Notes: a model not told the origin generated them from the sequence alone. A stretch of DNA of 64,000 nucleotides from Diplonema japonicum (GCA_964019335.1 OZ025658.1:1-64000), one strand, 5' to 3'; counted from the first letter of the stretch, positions 22,066 through 32,220 are shown. Numbers and translations are program-made.

Positions 22066-22684
22066 ATCAGTCACGCTATGACAAGGTTATTTCTTTAAAC
22101 TTAGATGTGAGGGGTTGTCAAAACAAAAAAAAAAAAGGAACAAGACGCAGGTGACGCTTGACGGGGTAAACAAATCTCTCAAAAAAAAATTAGAACGTCA
22201 TATACTACAAGAGCCACAGACCTTGCGCACTGTGCCACGCAGCTCTAAGTTTCGACATACGGGGTTGCTGTCTTCCCCTTGAAACAAAAAAAAGAAAAGG
22301 GCCAGGGTAGAAAGGGAGACGAATTGTTGTGAGAAAATCCAACAAAAACTTCAGTGTGGGAAGAGAAAGGAAATTATACTGGATCATGAGAGTACATAAA
22401 GAGCTATTTCTTTTTTACTGAAATAGAACATATTTATAAATCCACTTCTTTTTCGACTTGCTAAAGCCGCACCCACTAGGTGGGTTGGAAGTGCCTCTGC
22501 TGCTTCCAGCACTAAGGGTGTCTCCTAACAAACCCGAACACCTCTTTCAGCCCACGGGAGGAGAAAAAAAAATATAAGGGGTGTGAGATGATCATGAAAA
22601 AAAAGAAGAATCGTAACAGAATTATCAAGACAGAAAAAAAAAAAGTGTGGATGCATGAGGTGAAATAAAACAAAAAATGGCACA

Positions 22685-22716
<32 letters not shown>

Positions 22717-23074
22717 AAGCTCCCGCCTTCACATGCTGGACCTTGCTGAACAAGGGGAGGGATATGTCCCGTATCGGGTAGCTTCGGGCATATCTCGGGA
22801 ATCCTCTAGGTGCTGTCCTCCTCAGTGGCACCCTTCAAGGGCTCCAAAAAAAAAAGTTAGAGAGGATTCCTTCCCCCCCCCCCCCCCCCCGAACAGAAAA
22901 CTACCACGAACCTTTTTACTTTTTTTTTAAATCACTGTAAAAGTCTTCTTTTTTTCTTCTCGCTTTTTTGTCAGTCTGGAAAGCCTGGCCCCCTTACAGT
23001 TATATATATATATTTTTTTTTTAATAAAAGAAGAAAAAAAAAAAGAAAAAAAGCCCCACCCATTAGATAAAGCA
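21536..23074. other. Intergenic region with two possible structured segments
   Basis: Long A, T and G tracts. No protein gene is recognised. A perfect 15-nt hairpin ACCCACTAGGTGGGT lies at 22,470-22,484. A balanced 130-nt segment at 22,725-22,855 contains GATATG-T-CCCG opposite CGGG-CATATC and could fold. Either could belong to an ncRNA or to a dead mobile element. No snRNA, tRNA or snoRNA family signature was recognised. Confidence 0.45.
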
Positions 23075-24617
23075 TCATTCCCAGGCAAGCACCTTGCAAG
23101 CATCACGCTTTTCAGGCATATTCCAATCCATCTTTTTTTTTTTTCTTCTTTCCCCCCCCCTCATACCGTGATCCACCCCTTATCAGGCTCATAACGCTCG
23201 ACAGAAGAAAGCGGGCCGCCTTCATTCGCATAAAACCCACCCGTCACATAGATCTTCCCCTGGATGACTGTTGCTGTTGCGTTGGAACGGAATGTTGACA
23301 TGGACGCACCGTTGTGCCACTTCTCCTCCTCGGGGTCGTAGTACTCAGCTGTGTTGAGCGCGCCCACCCCGTCGCTGCCCCCTATGACCCACAGCTTGCC
23401 CTGTGAATTAGTGTTTTACATAAATATCGTAAATGAAAGCACACCTCATACGCCACGGCGGCAGGGCACATCCGTTTTGTTGACATCGAAGGCAGAACCG
23501 TCCATTCGTTGGAGTCGGGGTCGAAGCGTTGCACAATGGGCAGGACCTTCTCCCCAGGGGAGTGCCTTCCTTGGGTGCCGCCGATTATATAGATGTGCTG
23601 CCCGAGTGAGATGGACCCGAGTTCGCATGCCTTTTTTTTTTTTTTTTTTTTTCGCGATTAAAAAAAAATAAATACCTCAAACGGCATGGGTGCAATGGAC
23701 CCTGAGTCGGTCCATGTGTTGACTGTAGGGTCATACCGCTCCACTGTGCGGTACTCCTTCTCACCGTCGAAACCCCCGAAGACGTAGATGCACCCCTTGT
23801 GCACAGCACATGCAGGGGCTGACCGTACCGTCTTCATAGGAGGAAGCACCTTCCATGCATTGCTAAGCGGGTCGTAGCACTCCGTGCTGCGCAGTCTCGT
23901 TCTGCTGTTCCTCCCACCGAAGACGTAGACTTGCCTGTTGAAGACAGCCGTCCCGCAGTGGTACCTTTCGTAGTTCATGGAAGAAGCAGTGGACCAGCAA
24001 GGGTGCATGGGGTTGCATTTCACAACAGATTTCAAAGTGACGGACTTGGAGTTGAATGTGTGGTTGATCCCACCTATAACATATAACCCGTGCTTTCCAA
24101 GGAAGTTCTGCACAAGACCATGGGTGCGGATTAGCTTCCTCCATCTGGAGCAGACACACCCCATAAGTCGGATTTCAGATGCAGGGAGGTACAGGAGACA
24201 GTTTACAAGGACAGAGGAAGGGACACCGTAGAGGGTAGACATGCCGTGCGGTTCCAAACGGCGGAGGAGGAACCTCAGAAGTTGGTTGATGTTCATATTC
24301 ATTTGCAGTTGTAGCTGTTTCATTCTCTCTGCGATGCAGTTTTCAATTTGGACTGTAGTCTTGCCGGGGCTGGTCTTTGCCATGCTCCTTGCCCGGATTT
24401 GGAGGACCGGGGGGCCTTCCATCGTCAGCATGCACTCGTAGTCCACCTGCGACCGCACCTCCACCATGTCCTTGCCGTCCTCATAGGAGGCATGCCATGC
24501 GCTCAGCTTCAGCTCGTCGCTTCCTTCGTTCGCCAGCTTGTCGATCTCCCGTTTGGCTTCGTCCCACGAAGCTGCTTTGCGCTTGAATATCTCACCCCCA
24601 ATACATATTTTAATCAT
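23075..24617 (-). CDS. PB1-F-box-Kelch protein (putative SCF ubiquitin ligase receptor)
   Basis: Four exons (24617-23676, 23630-23445, 23400-23167, 23131-23075) with introns of 45, 44 and 35 nt give 472 aa. Residues 1-80 resemble a PB1 domain (IKICIGGEIFKRKA start, a later DYECMLTMEG). An F-box follows at about 125-165 (VPSSVLVNCLLYLP, VCSRWRKLI). The remainder is a Kelch beta-propeller with GG and Tyr/Trp repeats such as VYVFGGRNSR, IYVFGGFDGE and IYIIGGTQGR. Exon 4 adds only 18 residues ending DACKVLAWE but completes the last blade. F-box proteins bind Skp1, and Kelch propellers select substrates, so a role as an SCF E3 specificity subunit is likely. PB1 plus F-box plus Kelch is an unusual combination. 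Two of the introns end in an A-run plus G. Confidence 0.88.
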
Positions 24618-24889
24618 TTGATTTTTCTTCTTCTTTTTTTGTTATGTGTGTGTGTGTGTGGTGTGTAGTCTGGGGTTGGGTTCTTCTTTCTGTTTGGTAA
24701 AGCACTCTTTTTATACTTTTTTTTCTTCTTTCCCCTGAACTACAGCTGTTTCGCTGCCAAAAGAAAAAAAAAAAAAAAAACAAAAGGGAAAAAAATACAA
24801 ACGTACCGACCGTAATTTTCCCAGCGTCGAAAAACTGGGAAAGTGCTCTTTTTTTTTTTTTTTTTCCTTTTCTCGTTTCCCGCTCACCT

Positions 24890-25414
24890 CTACTTCGAGT
24901 GTTTCTTCACCAAATCGTCATACAGTTCCTGCTCTCTTCCTGCGTATCGCTTGTACAGGGCGGGGAGCTGCGGGGAGAGGTGGTTTTTTTTTTGTTGGAA
25001 AAGTCACACCTTCTTCAACAGCTTCGGCTTCGTCCTTGACAGGAAATTGGTGATCTTTTCCTTGAGGGCCTCCAACTCAGGGTCATAGTACTCCTCCTCT
25101 TCCTCCTCCTCCTCAATTTCATCCTGCGGGTCGCCAAAAATACTGTCATACTCCTCAGGGGTGAGGATCCCCCGCAGGTCGATGTGGTGCTCGGCAGCGT
25201 GGGCCTTCAACATTTCCTTAAAAGAGTTAAAGAGAACAGATTGGTGTTTTGACCACACTCATACCTGAAGCTTTGCTCTGTTTTCAGGTGACGCGGCCTT
25301 AGCCTTTGCTGCTGCGTCCTTCAAAACTTGTTTGAACATTTGCTCTTCGCCCTGCCCGGCCGCAAGACACACCATGCTGAGCAGCACCACAAGCACGACA
25401 GCCACCTTCATCAT
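24890..25414 (-). CDS. Small secretory-pathway protein, 144 aa
   Basis: Three exons (25414-25265, 25216-25010, 24967-24890) with introns of 48 and 42 nt. The protein starts with a clear signal peptide (MMKVAVVLVVLLSMVCLAAG, cleavage near Gly/Gln 20-21). The mature part is charged and helical, with a poly-Glu stretch near residue 90, a lysine-rich segment and an end DDLVKKHSK. It lacks an HDEL/KDEL signal and any membrane segment, so it may be secreted or reside in an endomembrane lumen. Family not recognised. The ATG lies 18 nt after CCCAG preceded by a pyrimidine tract (25,433-25,446), a good spliced-leader or 5'UTR splice acceptor. The third exon is supported by unbroken frame over 25 codons. 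Confidence 0.72.
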
Positions 25415-25751
25415 TTCTCTTTTTGTGTCCTGGGAAGATGAATGTAGCAACATATGGTGAAGGGAGGTGCTGTTGTCTGAAGCAAATGCGAAGGACACGC
25501 GGGACGTCGCGCTTGCGCAGGCAGACGGAGGGACTGGCGATGCGAGACAGCGACAGCCGTATCGGAATATGAACGACAGAAGAGCGAAAAATAGCTATTC
25601 TCAACAAAAGGCGACGGAGAGGAAGTAAAGTCTGGAAGCTAACCAGACTCTACCCGCAGTGCAGCGAACGTGGAATACCAGTCAGGGCCGGATGAAGCAA
25701 CGGGGCACAAAAAAAAAAACTTTTTTTTCGGATGATCAACTTTCATTTTTG

Positions 25752-27790
25752 TTAAATGTCTCTCACCGTGGTCCGCAAACTCATCAGGTTCTGCTTGATA
25801 TTCCGCAACGCGTCCATCTCCGCACGGACCCTTGCAGTGATGGCGCATTCCGACACCCCGTACCCAAGCACCTTGTTGCTTGTCTCGTCCACCATGACGG
25901 ACTTGTGGATGAGTTTCTGTGTGTTTTTTTTTTCCTCTTTAAGGACTCCACATCGACATACCCTGGGTGTCATGAGCCTCTTGAACATCTGCTCCAGCAC
26001 CATCTTCGACTGTTCCCTTTCCATCCTCCTCATGTTCTTCCACCGTACCCTTTCAAGAATCGGCGCGTCCGGCTGGGGCACTCTGTACATCGGCGCCTCC
26101 GAAATCGGAACGTCACTCTGCAAAAAGAAAAAAAGAGTTTGAAAAATGCCAACAAAATAAAGAGACAAGTTGATTGTTGCTGGGACAACCTGTGAAGGAT
26201 AACACCAGGTGCTCTATACAATCAATCATTTTTGAAAGAAAAAAGAAATTCTAAATTTAAAAAAAGACACACCTGGTACGGCCCCGGCTCTATGGGGTAC
26301 TTCAGCGAAGTCTCCCTGATGTCGATGGGGTTGCCCTGTGCGTCGAACTGCAGAGTGTACTCGTCCTCCTCCTCCTGCTCCGTTAGGTACGACGGTTCCG
26401 GCTCAGCGGCTGGGATGGGGGAGGTGTCGGGGTGCAGTTCTGGTTGCTCCGCTTTTTCCATCTTCTCGTCATTTTCGCGAGGCTGCCGCGACTCTTTCAA
26501 AGCCGCGTTTACCTGCTGGATCTCTTTGCTCTTCTCTTCCATCAGCTTGGCCTCCTTCACAGTGCTCGCCGCGATCCTGTCCTGCTCCTCGAGCGACATT
26601 TCATAGTCAGCAACGTCCCTTTCATCCAAAGCCCGTTCCTCAGTGTCCGTCCGCCATGCTACTGTAACATTCAGGTACTCGTAGATACCTTGCACGACTG
26701 CACCTGGCGATGTTTCCATGACCTGCTTGTCGAGGGATGCAAGGCACTGCTCGAGGACGTCCCGCTTGGTGTCGATGCCCAGCACCACGCGTGCTACGTC
26801 CTTTGCCTTGGCAGTGCCCTTCTCGAGCTTCACCGCGCCGATCAAGGAAATGATCTTCTGTCCGATCTCCTTGTTCGTCGGCTCAAGGTTTGTATTCCAC
26901 AAGTTTGGCGTCTTGCTGATGAGCTGCCGTGGCTGCATGATGAGGGTCGGGTTCTGCATCTCTGCGGGAGTGAACTCCTGCAACGCGGGGAGGTGCGAAG
27001 AGTTCTGAAGCGACAGCATTCCGTGGTCCAACGCGAGCAGATTGAGGTTCCCGTTGTTAAGGAGTACCGCCTCGACCTGCTTGGCGTGGTTGTAGGAGAG
27101 CATCCCAGAGACGTCGGGTTCATGGCCTTCTTCAGAAGCGTCAAAATGTGGTAAACCATGCGCAGTGCCACCGTTGGGGGAGCGGGCGTAAAGGTCGTTC
27201 TTGTTGATTGTAAATGTGACTGGGGGGGCGTGACGTACCCAGCCCAGGCCCGAGTCGAGGGTCAGCTTCAAGAATGACTTCGAGACAACGCTCTTGCATA
27301 TGGTGGCGCCGAGGAAGTTGAAACGATCGCTCTCGAGGCTCCATTCGGACTCGGAGAGGTGGTTCAGCAGACTGAAGTCGCGCCATGTATGGTCGATCTC
27401 AGCTGACCTGAAGAGGTGCTTGAGGTTTTCCCGTTGTTCCACACCGTTTTCGTGAAGAGAAAGTGTGGAGGGGTATGCAGGGTGCTTTGGTATGAGGGAT
27501 GGGAACAATTCGGGGTCCACAGGCGCCACCTCAGGGGTGTACTCTTGTGCCTGTTCATCTACGTTATGTGCGATGATGTCTTCCACTTCCCGTACCATGC
27601 TGATGTCCTCGTCGATGGGTTCCTCTTGTGGCATGGTTTTGTGTGTTGCGGTCTCGTCGCTTTCCATGTTCAACTCTATTGCTGGTTTTTCCAGTGCTTT
27701 TCTTTTTTTCCGCTTCACCGTTTTCAGCTTCTTCGCCGTCGTTGCACTCCTTGCATACTTTCTTCCGGTGTTCGTCAGCTGCCGTAACAT
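25752..27790 (-). CDS. Hypothetical, probably mitochondrial protein, 612 aa
   Basis: Three exons (27790-26273, 26117-25962, 25916-25752) with introns of 155 and 45 nt. The N-terminus MLRQLTNTGRKYARSATTAKK is basic and Ser/Thr-rich, typical of a mitochondrial presequence, followed by a Lys/Arg-rich run. The body has no recognised domain. Residues ~385-470 are rich in Glu/Lys/Gln (coiled coil), and an acidic segment precedes TLQFDAQGNPIDIRE. The 155-nt intron is the longest found and holds an internal AG|GT (see findings). A lineage-specific mitoribosomal or RNA-processing factor is possible but unproven. The last exon may instead continue past the presumed stop by a further intron; ending at VRDI is the simplest reading. 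Confidence 0.68.
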
Positions 27791-27930
27791 GTCGGCTCCT
27801 CCCTACCCTCTTGGGGGGGTTCCTTTGTTTTTTTTTTTTTTTTTTTTTTTTTCTTCTCAGAAGCAAAATAGCGGCAAGAAAAGAAGAAGACAAAGAATAG
27901 GTATCGCGTTTGCTTATAGTGCTGTGTGTT

Positions 27931-27967
<37 letters not shown>

Positions 27968-28287
27968 GAATAAAGGCGGCGGGTGGGGAGAATTAGAAAG
28001 AGTGTTTGGTGGAGGGTTAGAACTATATTCTGTTTTTTTTTTTCTTTTCTTTTTTTTTTTCTGGTCACTGCTTTTTCTTCTTCTTTTTTTTATTTTATTT
28101 ATTTACCCGCCACCGTTTTTTTTTTTTTATATTTTTTTTCCTTTAGATTTTTTCCTTAAAAGATTTTTCATCCTAATTTTTTTTCAAAAAAAAAAAGAAA
28201 AAAAATATACCTTTCTTTTCTTTTTTTTTCCCTTCCTTTTTCGCAAAAAAAAAAAAAAAAAAAACGTATTTACAGAACCATATCAAA

Positions 28288-28325
<38 letters not shown>

Positions 28326-28335
28326 ATCCCAGCTT
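27791..28335. other. Homopolymer-rich spacer
   Basis: Nearly continuous A- and T-runs (up to ~35 nt). No gene or structure recognised. Confidence 0.7.
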
Positions 28336-28893
28336 TTATTTGGATTGTTGCTCATCAATATGCTTGCTGAAGTTCAGCATGCCCCTGAAGTCCTCGAGAG
28401 ATATTTTGCCGTCTCCGTCCACATCAGCTGTTTTGATCAGTACATCCATGTCCTCCCTGGTCATCTCCCCGTAGCCCATGCGGGACATTATGGACTTTAG
28501 TACCTCGGGGTCGACGTACCCCGACTCTTGAGGGTCATAGACCCTGAAGGCCTCTTTCACAGGATCGAAGTTTGAAATATTATTATTATCGAGAAGGTTC
28601 CAGAGTGTGTCGACTGTGAAGTTGGGCTCTGAGATCAAGAACCTGTATTCCTTGTTGGTCATTTGGGGGTAGAAGGCTCCAAGCCTGGCTTTAAGGTCTT
28701 TCGGCCGGAGAACCCCTTTCCCTTGAACGTCAAAGAATGCAAACGCGCTCTCCACCTCCTCCCTTGTGATCTTCACTCCCATCTGTCCTTCCTTTTCCTT
28801 CCCCCTCCAATCGCCTTTCTTCACGTTGAACCGTGGGTATGGTATGGGCGACGACGCACCCCCTTGGCCTTTGGGTGATGTTTTGTCCTCCAT
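28336..28893 (-). CDS. EF-hand calcium-binding protein (calmodulin/centrin-like)
   Basis: A single-exon frame of 185 aa. The C-terminal EF-hand is canonical: loop DVDGDGKISLEDF near residues 158-170, with Asp/Asp/Asp/Lys/Ser/Glu in the binding positions. A second helix-loop-helix precedes it (YDPQESGYVDPEV), with an imperfect loop. The N-terminal pair is degenerate (FFDVQGKGVLRPKDL; NFTVDTLWNLL). So one site surely binds calcium and the others probably do not. A Gly/Pro/Lys-rich 35-residue N-terminal extension precedes the EF-hand core. The ATG is preceded on the coding strand by a 24-A run and GA. The downstream neighbour in coordinates is the plus-strand transposon beginning 100 nt upstream of this start. 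Confidence 0.85.
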   Translation of the reverse strand: MEDKTSPKGQGGASSPIPYPRFNVKKGDWRGKEKEGQMGVKITREEVESAFAFFDVQGKGVLRPKDLKARLGAFYPQMTNKEYRFLISEPNFTVDTLWNLLDNNNISNFDPVKEAFRVYDPQESGYVDPEVLKSIMSRMGYGEMTREDMDVLIKTADVDGDGKISLEDFRGMLNFSKHIDEQQSK

Positions 28894-29013
28894 TCTTTTT
28901 TTTTTTTTTTTTTTTTTTTGTTTTTGTTTTCGTTTTCCTGAGGGAATAAAAAAAAACTTTTTGTTTCTTCCAAAAAAAAAAAAAATAAATAAATACTGTA
29001 AAACGAATAATGT

Positions 29014-29074
29014 CGGACGGAAAAACTCCCGGACACCAAAAAAACTCGGACATTTTTCCGTCCGGGAGTTTTTC
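29014..29074 (+). repeat. Left subterminal repeat of the transposon (hairpin-forming)
   Basis: A 61-bp block identical by eye to 31,491-31,551 and in the same orientation. It contains a 14-bp inverted pair (AAAAACTCCCGGAC at 29,021-29,034 with its complement at 29,060-29,073), so it can form a hairpin. Likely a transposase-binding site. Confidence 0.85.
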
Positions 29075-30819
29075 TGGGGAAAAGTCTTTTTTACGGAAGG
29101 GGGGTAGCAGCTCCTGCTTTTTTTCCCATACCACCATGTTTGCCTGGAAGGGCTTTGCAGACTCGTATGCAGAGCCAAAATGTTTACCCTGCGTGGCAGT
29201 TTGAATTTTTTTTCCCTCCCTTTCAATGCACCAACAAACAGCACCCACAGGATCTTAACTTCAATCTCATAAACCCGTACTTCTTTCGTCAAATGACCAG
29301 TTCGACTACCCAAGGCACGTTGAGCAACTGGCTTGTGAGGCACCCAACTTTGGTTGCTGACACTTCCGACCAGCTCACCCCCCGAGAGGTGGAGGAGATA
29401 AACTCCTTACACCGGGCCAAGAAGGCCAGAACAAACCCCCGAAAGCAGCTCCAGCTCCCGAAGGATACTAAAACCCTTATTGGGCGATACGCTGTACCCA
29501 CGGCGTCGCGGCGGCCAGGTCGTGGTACCGCACGAAAGAGGGGGTGGAACTAGCAACGTCCAGTATTTCCGACTGGAAAAAAAACTTTGGAGGCTCTGTT
29601 GGGCCTGTTGCTGCCCCCTTTACCGTCGGTCGCAAACCTCTTCTGGCCGAGGCAGAGACTGCCAAGGTTTTTGCTTGGGTCGATAGGCAAAACGAACTTG
29701 GCGAGCCTATCTCAGCGCAACAAATATGCACCTATGCAGAAGGGCTGCTGCGCGCTAATCCAGCCCGAAAGACAGAGCTGGTAGACTTTGGTGGAGCACT
29801 GTCCTTTTCCACCAGCTGGGCTGACAAGCTTTGCAGCAGGAAAGGCTACAAAAGCCGCAGGCCCACCACCGGAAAACCTGGAAACGAGAAGGACAAAGAG
29901 AGGGCACGCTGTTTCGCCATGCAATTCAGGTCAATAATCGACACCCATAAAGTAAGGCCTGAATTGGTCTGGAATATGGACCAAACCTCCCTGCAGCTGT
30001 TGCCGTTGGGGTTAAAAACCAAAACGAAAAGGGGTGCAAAGGTCGTAAAAGTCCGTGGCTTGGGGGACAAACGGGCCATAACCGGACAGCTGGCTGTCTC
30101 CCTGGCTGGGGATAAGTTGCATCCGCAACTTATATACAAAGGCAGAACGGAACCTGCAGCCGACAGGGTTTATCCAGGGTCCGTGCCCCGGGTCAAGCAC
30201 CCGCCCGCCGAATGGAGCCAAACGGATTCGCCCAGTCATTGGGCTAATTATGATACACTCAGTATCTGGGTCAAAAAGCTGTTTCTTCCTTTTTGCAGTA
30301 AAACCATCGATTCTCATGGTTTTGCCCCGAACGAGTCGATTCTGCTGCTTGTCGATGACTACAACTGTCATTCGACCGATGAGTTTTTGGAGTTGTTCGA
30401 AGGCACAAACGTGCACATTGCTTTTGTCCCCCCTGGGCTCACCTACATGGTTCAACCGATGGATATTGGGTTGAACGCAGCTGTAAAAGCATCTATTAAG
30501 AACAGTTATAAAAAGTGGGCCACACGAAGGCTCGACAAGCTGATTGCCTCAGGGGCGGCGGCTGAATCATGGGAGGTGCCCTCTACTAGCTCGATTAAAG
30601 GGCCTCACTTGAGGTATGCCACGAGGCTTTTTCTTTTCCTGTTTTTTTCCTAGGTGGGTCGAAACAGCCTGGGATGCTGTCTCCGGCCAGTCGATCAGGA
30701 ACAGCTGGGCTTCCTGTTTTGGCCACTACCTGGAACCCGGATGGAGCCCAATTTGGGAGTTTTCGGTACTTGCTGCATACGCCGGTGTTGCGTGTGTGCT
30801 GGCTGTTGGAAAAACATGG

Positions 30820-30915
30820 GAGGAAGAGTGGGAAGAGGACTGGGGCTGGGAGGAGGACTGGGAGGAAGAGTGGGAAGAGGACTGGGGCTGGGAGGAGGTC
30901 TGGGAAGAGGAGGAA
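30820..30915 (+). repeat. 42-bp tandem repeat encoding Trp/Glu-rich units
   Basis: Two copies of a 42-bp unit encode EEEWEEDWGWEED/VW, a 14-residue acidic aromatic motif within the transposase C-terminal extension. Confidence 0.85.
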
Positions 30916-31125
30916 GACGAGTACTCCCTATATGCCAGGCTTGCCCAGGACATGGAGCATGGACGTGTGGAAGTCATCGACGTAGATGCATCTTCCGACA
31001 CGACCACCGTGTCCGCCGCCTCGACGACCGAAGAAACCTTTTCCGTTTCTTCAGACTCGTCAGTGGAGATACTCCCCAGTCTCACCCAGCAACGGCTGGA
31101 TGACGCTGCCGCCAGGAGGGCCGCC

Positions 31126-31263
31126 AAGAAGGCAACAGCTAAGCCTGCAAGAAAGAAGGCAGCAGCTAAGCCCACAGGCAAGAAGGCAGCAGCTAAGCCC
31201 GCAAGCAAGAAGGCAGCAGCTAAGCCCGCAGGCAAGAAGGCAGCGGCCAAACCCGGAGGCAAG
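31126..31263 (+). repeat. 30-bp tandem repeat encoding KKAAAKP units
   Basis: About four and a half copies of a 30-bp unit encode GKKAAAKPA-type decapeptides, like linker-histone or bacterial Lys/Ala/Pro tails. Probably a non-specific DNA-binding tail of the transposase. Confidence 0.88.
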
Positions 31264-31490
31264 GTACCCCCCCTTTTTTTTCTTTTCTTTTTGCCTTTTA
31301 TCAATCAGTTTTATCTTGAGCTTTATGCCCACACGGTATCTTCTTCCAGGGATAATACGGACACGAAACACATGACCCAGATACCCAGTGGTTTGGTGGC
31401 GGTTTCTTCGCGCGGTTGCCGTTTGCAGCCCAGGCCAGTATGTAGGTGGTAGTGGACCAGGCCCCCTGACGACCTTACAGGAAAAACTCC

Positions 31491-31551
31491 CGGACGGAAA
31501 AACTCCCGGACACCAAAAAAACTCGGACATTTTTCCGTCCGGGAGTTTTTC
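31491..31551 (+). repeat. Right subterminal repeat of the transposon
   Basis: Same 61-bp hairpin-forming block as at 29,014-29,074 and in direct orientation, 9 bp inside the right terminus. A further half-copy (ACTCCCGGACGG) lies just inside it at 31,486. Confidence 0.85.
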
Positions 31552-31593
31552 GTTTTACAGTAAATAAAAAAAAAAAAATAAATAAATAATGTT

Positions 31594-32220
31594 TCATCTC
31601 CCTCCCTGGAACCTGGCACTGTGCTCGGTAACCAGAGCGGTGTACCGATCTTCATTTTCGTAGTCCCGGATGGTGGAATAGAACAGCCGTATCGCCCTGA
31701 GAAGGTGGAACCGACCGTCGATGACATCACAATTGTTCTCGACATGTTCTATGGCTGCATGGCCGATCCGTTTAAACTTCATGGTGTCGCTGCGCGTCAC
31801 TGACCGCTGCAGGCCATCGACACAAAGACGCAGGAGGTTAGAATAGGACTCGTTTGTAGGGGAGGACATCTTGAGAAAGGTGTCGAGGGCCCTGTCCGGC
31901 TCCCATATTTTGTAGTACAGGTAGAAGATATTGTTGTATTCCCACACCTTGAAGTCGCGCTCGTGGTTTCGTTCCATAACCTCAACGGTCCACAAGCCGA
32001 ATTCGCGACATCTTGCGTCGGCACACTTGTGCAGCATCACGTTGAGCTCCGGGAGGTCGAGGCAGCCTTCCTGCTCATAGAACTCTATCACCTCTTTAGC
32101 TTCTTCCAACGTGTACGCTAGGCGTATCCTTCCTATCTTGTACTCACCGGCTTTGATGCGATCCCCGAGGATGTGCTTCGGTATCGACATAACGTGTCGC
32201 TTTGTTAATCTTCGCAGCAT
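31594..32220 (-). CDS. Helical-repeat (PPR-like) protein, probably mitochondrial, 208 aa
   Basis: Single-exon frame. The N-terminus MLRRLTKRHVMSIPKHI is basic without acidic residues, fitting a mitochondrial presequence. The remainder is a chain of amphipathic helices (LEEAKEVIEFYEQEG, YNNIFYLYYKIWEPDRALDTFLKM, SNLLRLCVDGL). Spacing resembles pentatricopeptide or similar alpha-solenoid repeats, but no unit is canonical, so the family call is weak. Such proteins usually bind organellar RNA. The stop lies 33 nt from the end of the transposon, so that insertion falls in the presumed 3' flank of this gene. Confidence 0.6.
   Translation of the reverse strand: MLRRLTKRHVMSIPKHILGDRIKAGEYKIGRIRLAYTLEEAKEVIEFYEQEGCLDLPELNVMLHKCADARCREFGLWTVEVMERNHERDFKVWEYNNIFYLYYKIWEPDRALDTFLKMSSPTNESYSNLLRLCVDGLQRSVTRSDTMKFKRIGHAAIEHVENNCDVIDGRFHLLRAIRLFYSTIRDYENEDRYTALVTEHSARFQGGR

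Larger units (their letters stand above)
29293..31452 (+). pseudogene. DDE_1 (pogo/jerky-type) transposase, frameshifted
   Basis: From ATG 29,293 the frame reads through about 29,480. Coding then continues in another frame with a CENP-B-like helix-turn-helix (AAARSWYRTKEGVEL) by about 29,505, so a one-base frame change separates them. The catalytic triad is visible: WNMDQTSLQLLPLG, ILLLVDDYNCHS and MVQPMDIGLN. A 40-nt intron (30,614-30,653, donor GTATGC, acceptor TTCCTAG) joins GPHLR to WVETAWDAVSGQSIRNSW, the usual downstream motif. The C-terminus is an acidic Trp/Glu repeat and then a Lys/Ala/Pro repeat. It may end just after 31,263 if a second intron (GTACC to TTCCAG, ~31,264-31,349) is removed, or at 31,452 if not. 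Unless the shift is programmed or a sequence error, this copy makes no full transposase. Confidence 0.8.
28996..31560 (+). mobile_element. Tc1/mariner-superfamily (pogo/Tigger-like) DNA transposon, 2.56 kb
   Basis: Both ends carry the inverted repeat CTGTAAAACGAA (28,996 onward; complement ending 31,560). They are flanked by TA at 28,994-28,995 and 31,561-31,562, the target duplication of Tc1/mariner elements. Inside the ends, a 61-bp subterminal block occurs twice in direct orientation (separate entries). The cargo is a DDE_1-type transposase on the plus strand, opposite to all host genes. The element lies between the EF-hand gene and the PPR-like gene, its right end just 33 nt past the latter's stop codon. 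Clean ends and near-identical subterminal copies suggest a fairly recent insertion; the transposase frame, however, is broken. Confidence 0.88.

Noticed and set aside
27465..28292. Long plus-strand frame rich in Phe and Lys
   Set aside because: Its first half is the antisense of the mitochondrial-protein gene and the rest translates T- and A-runs.
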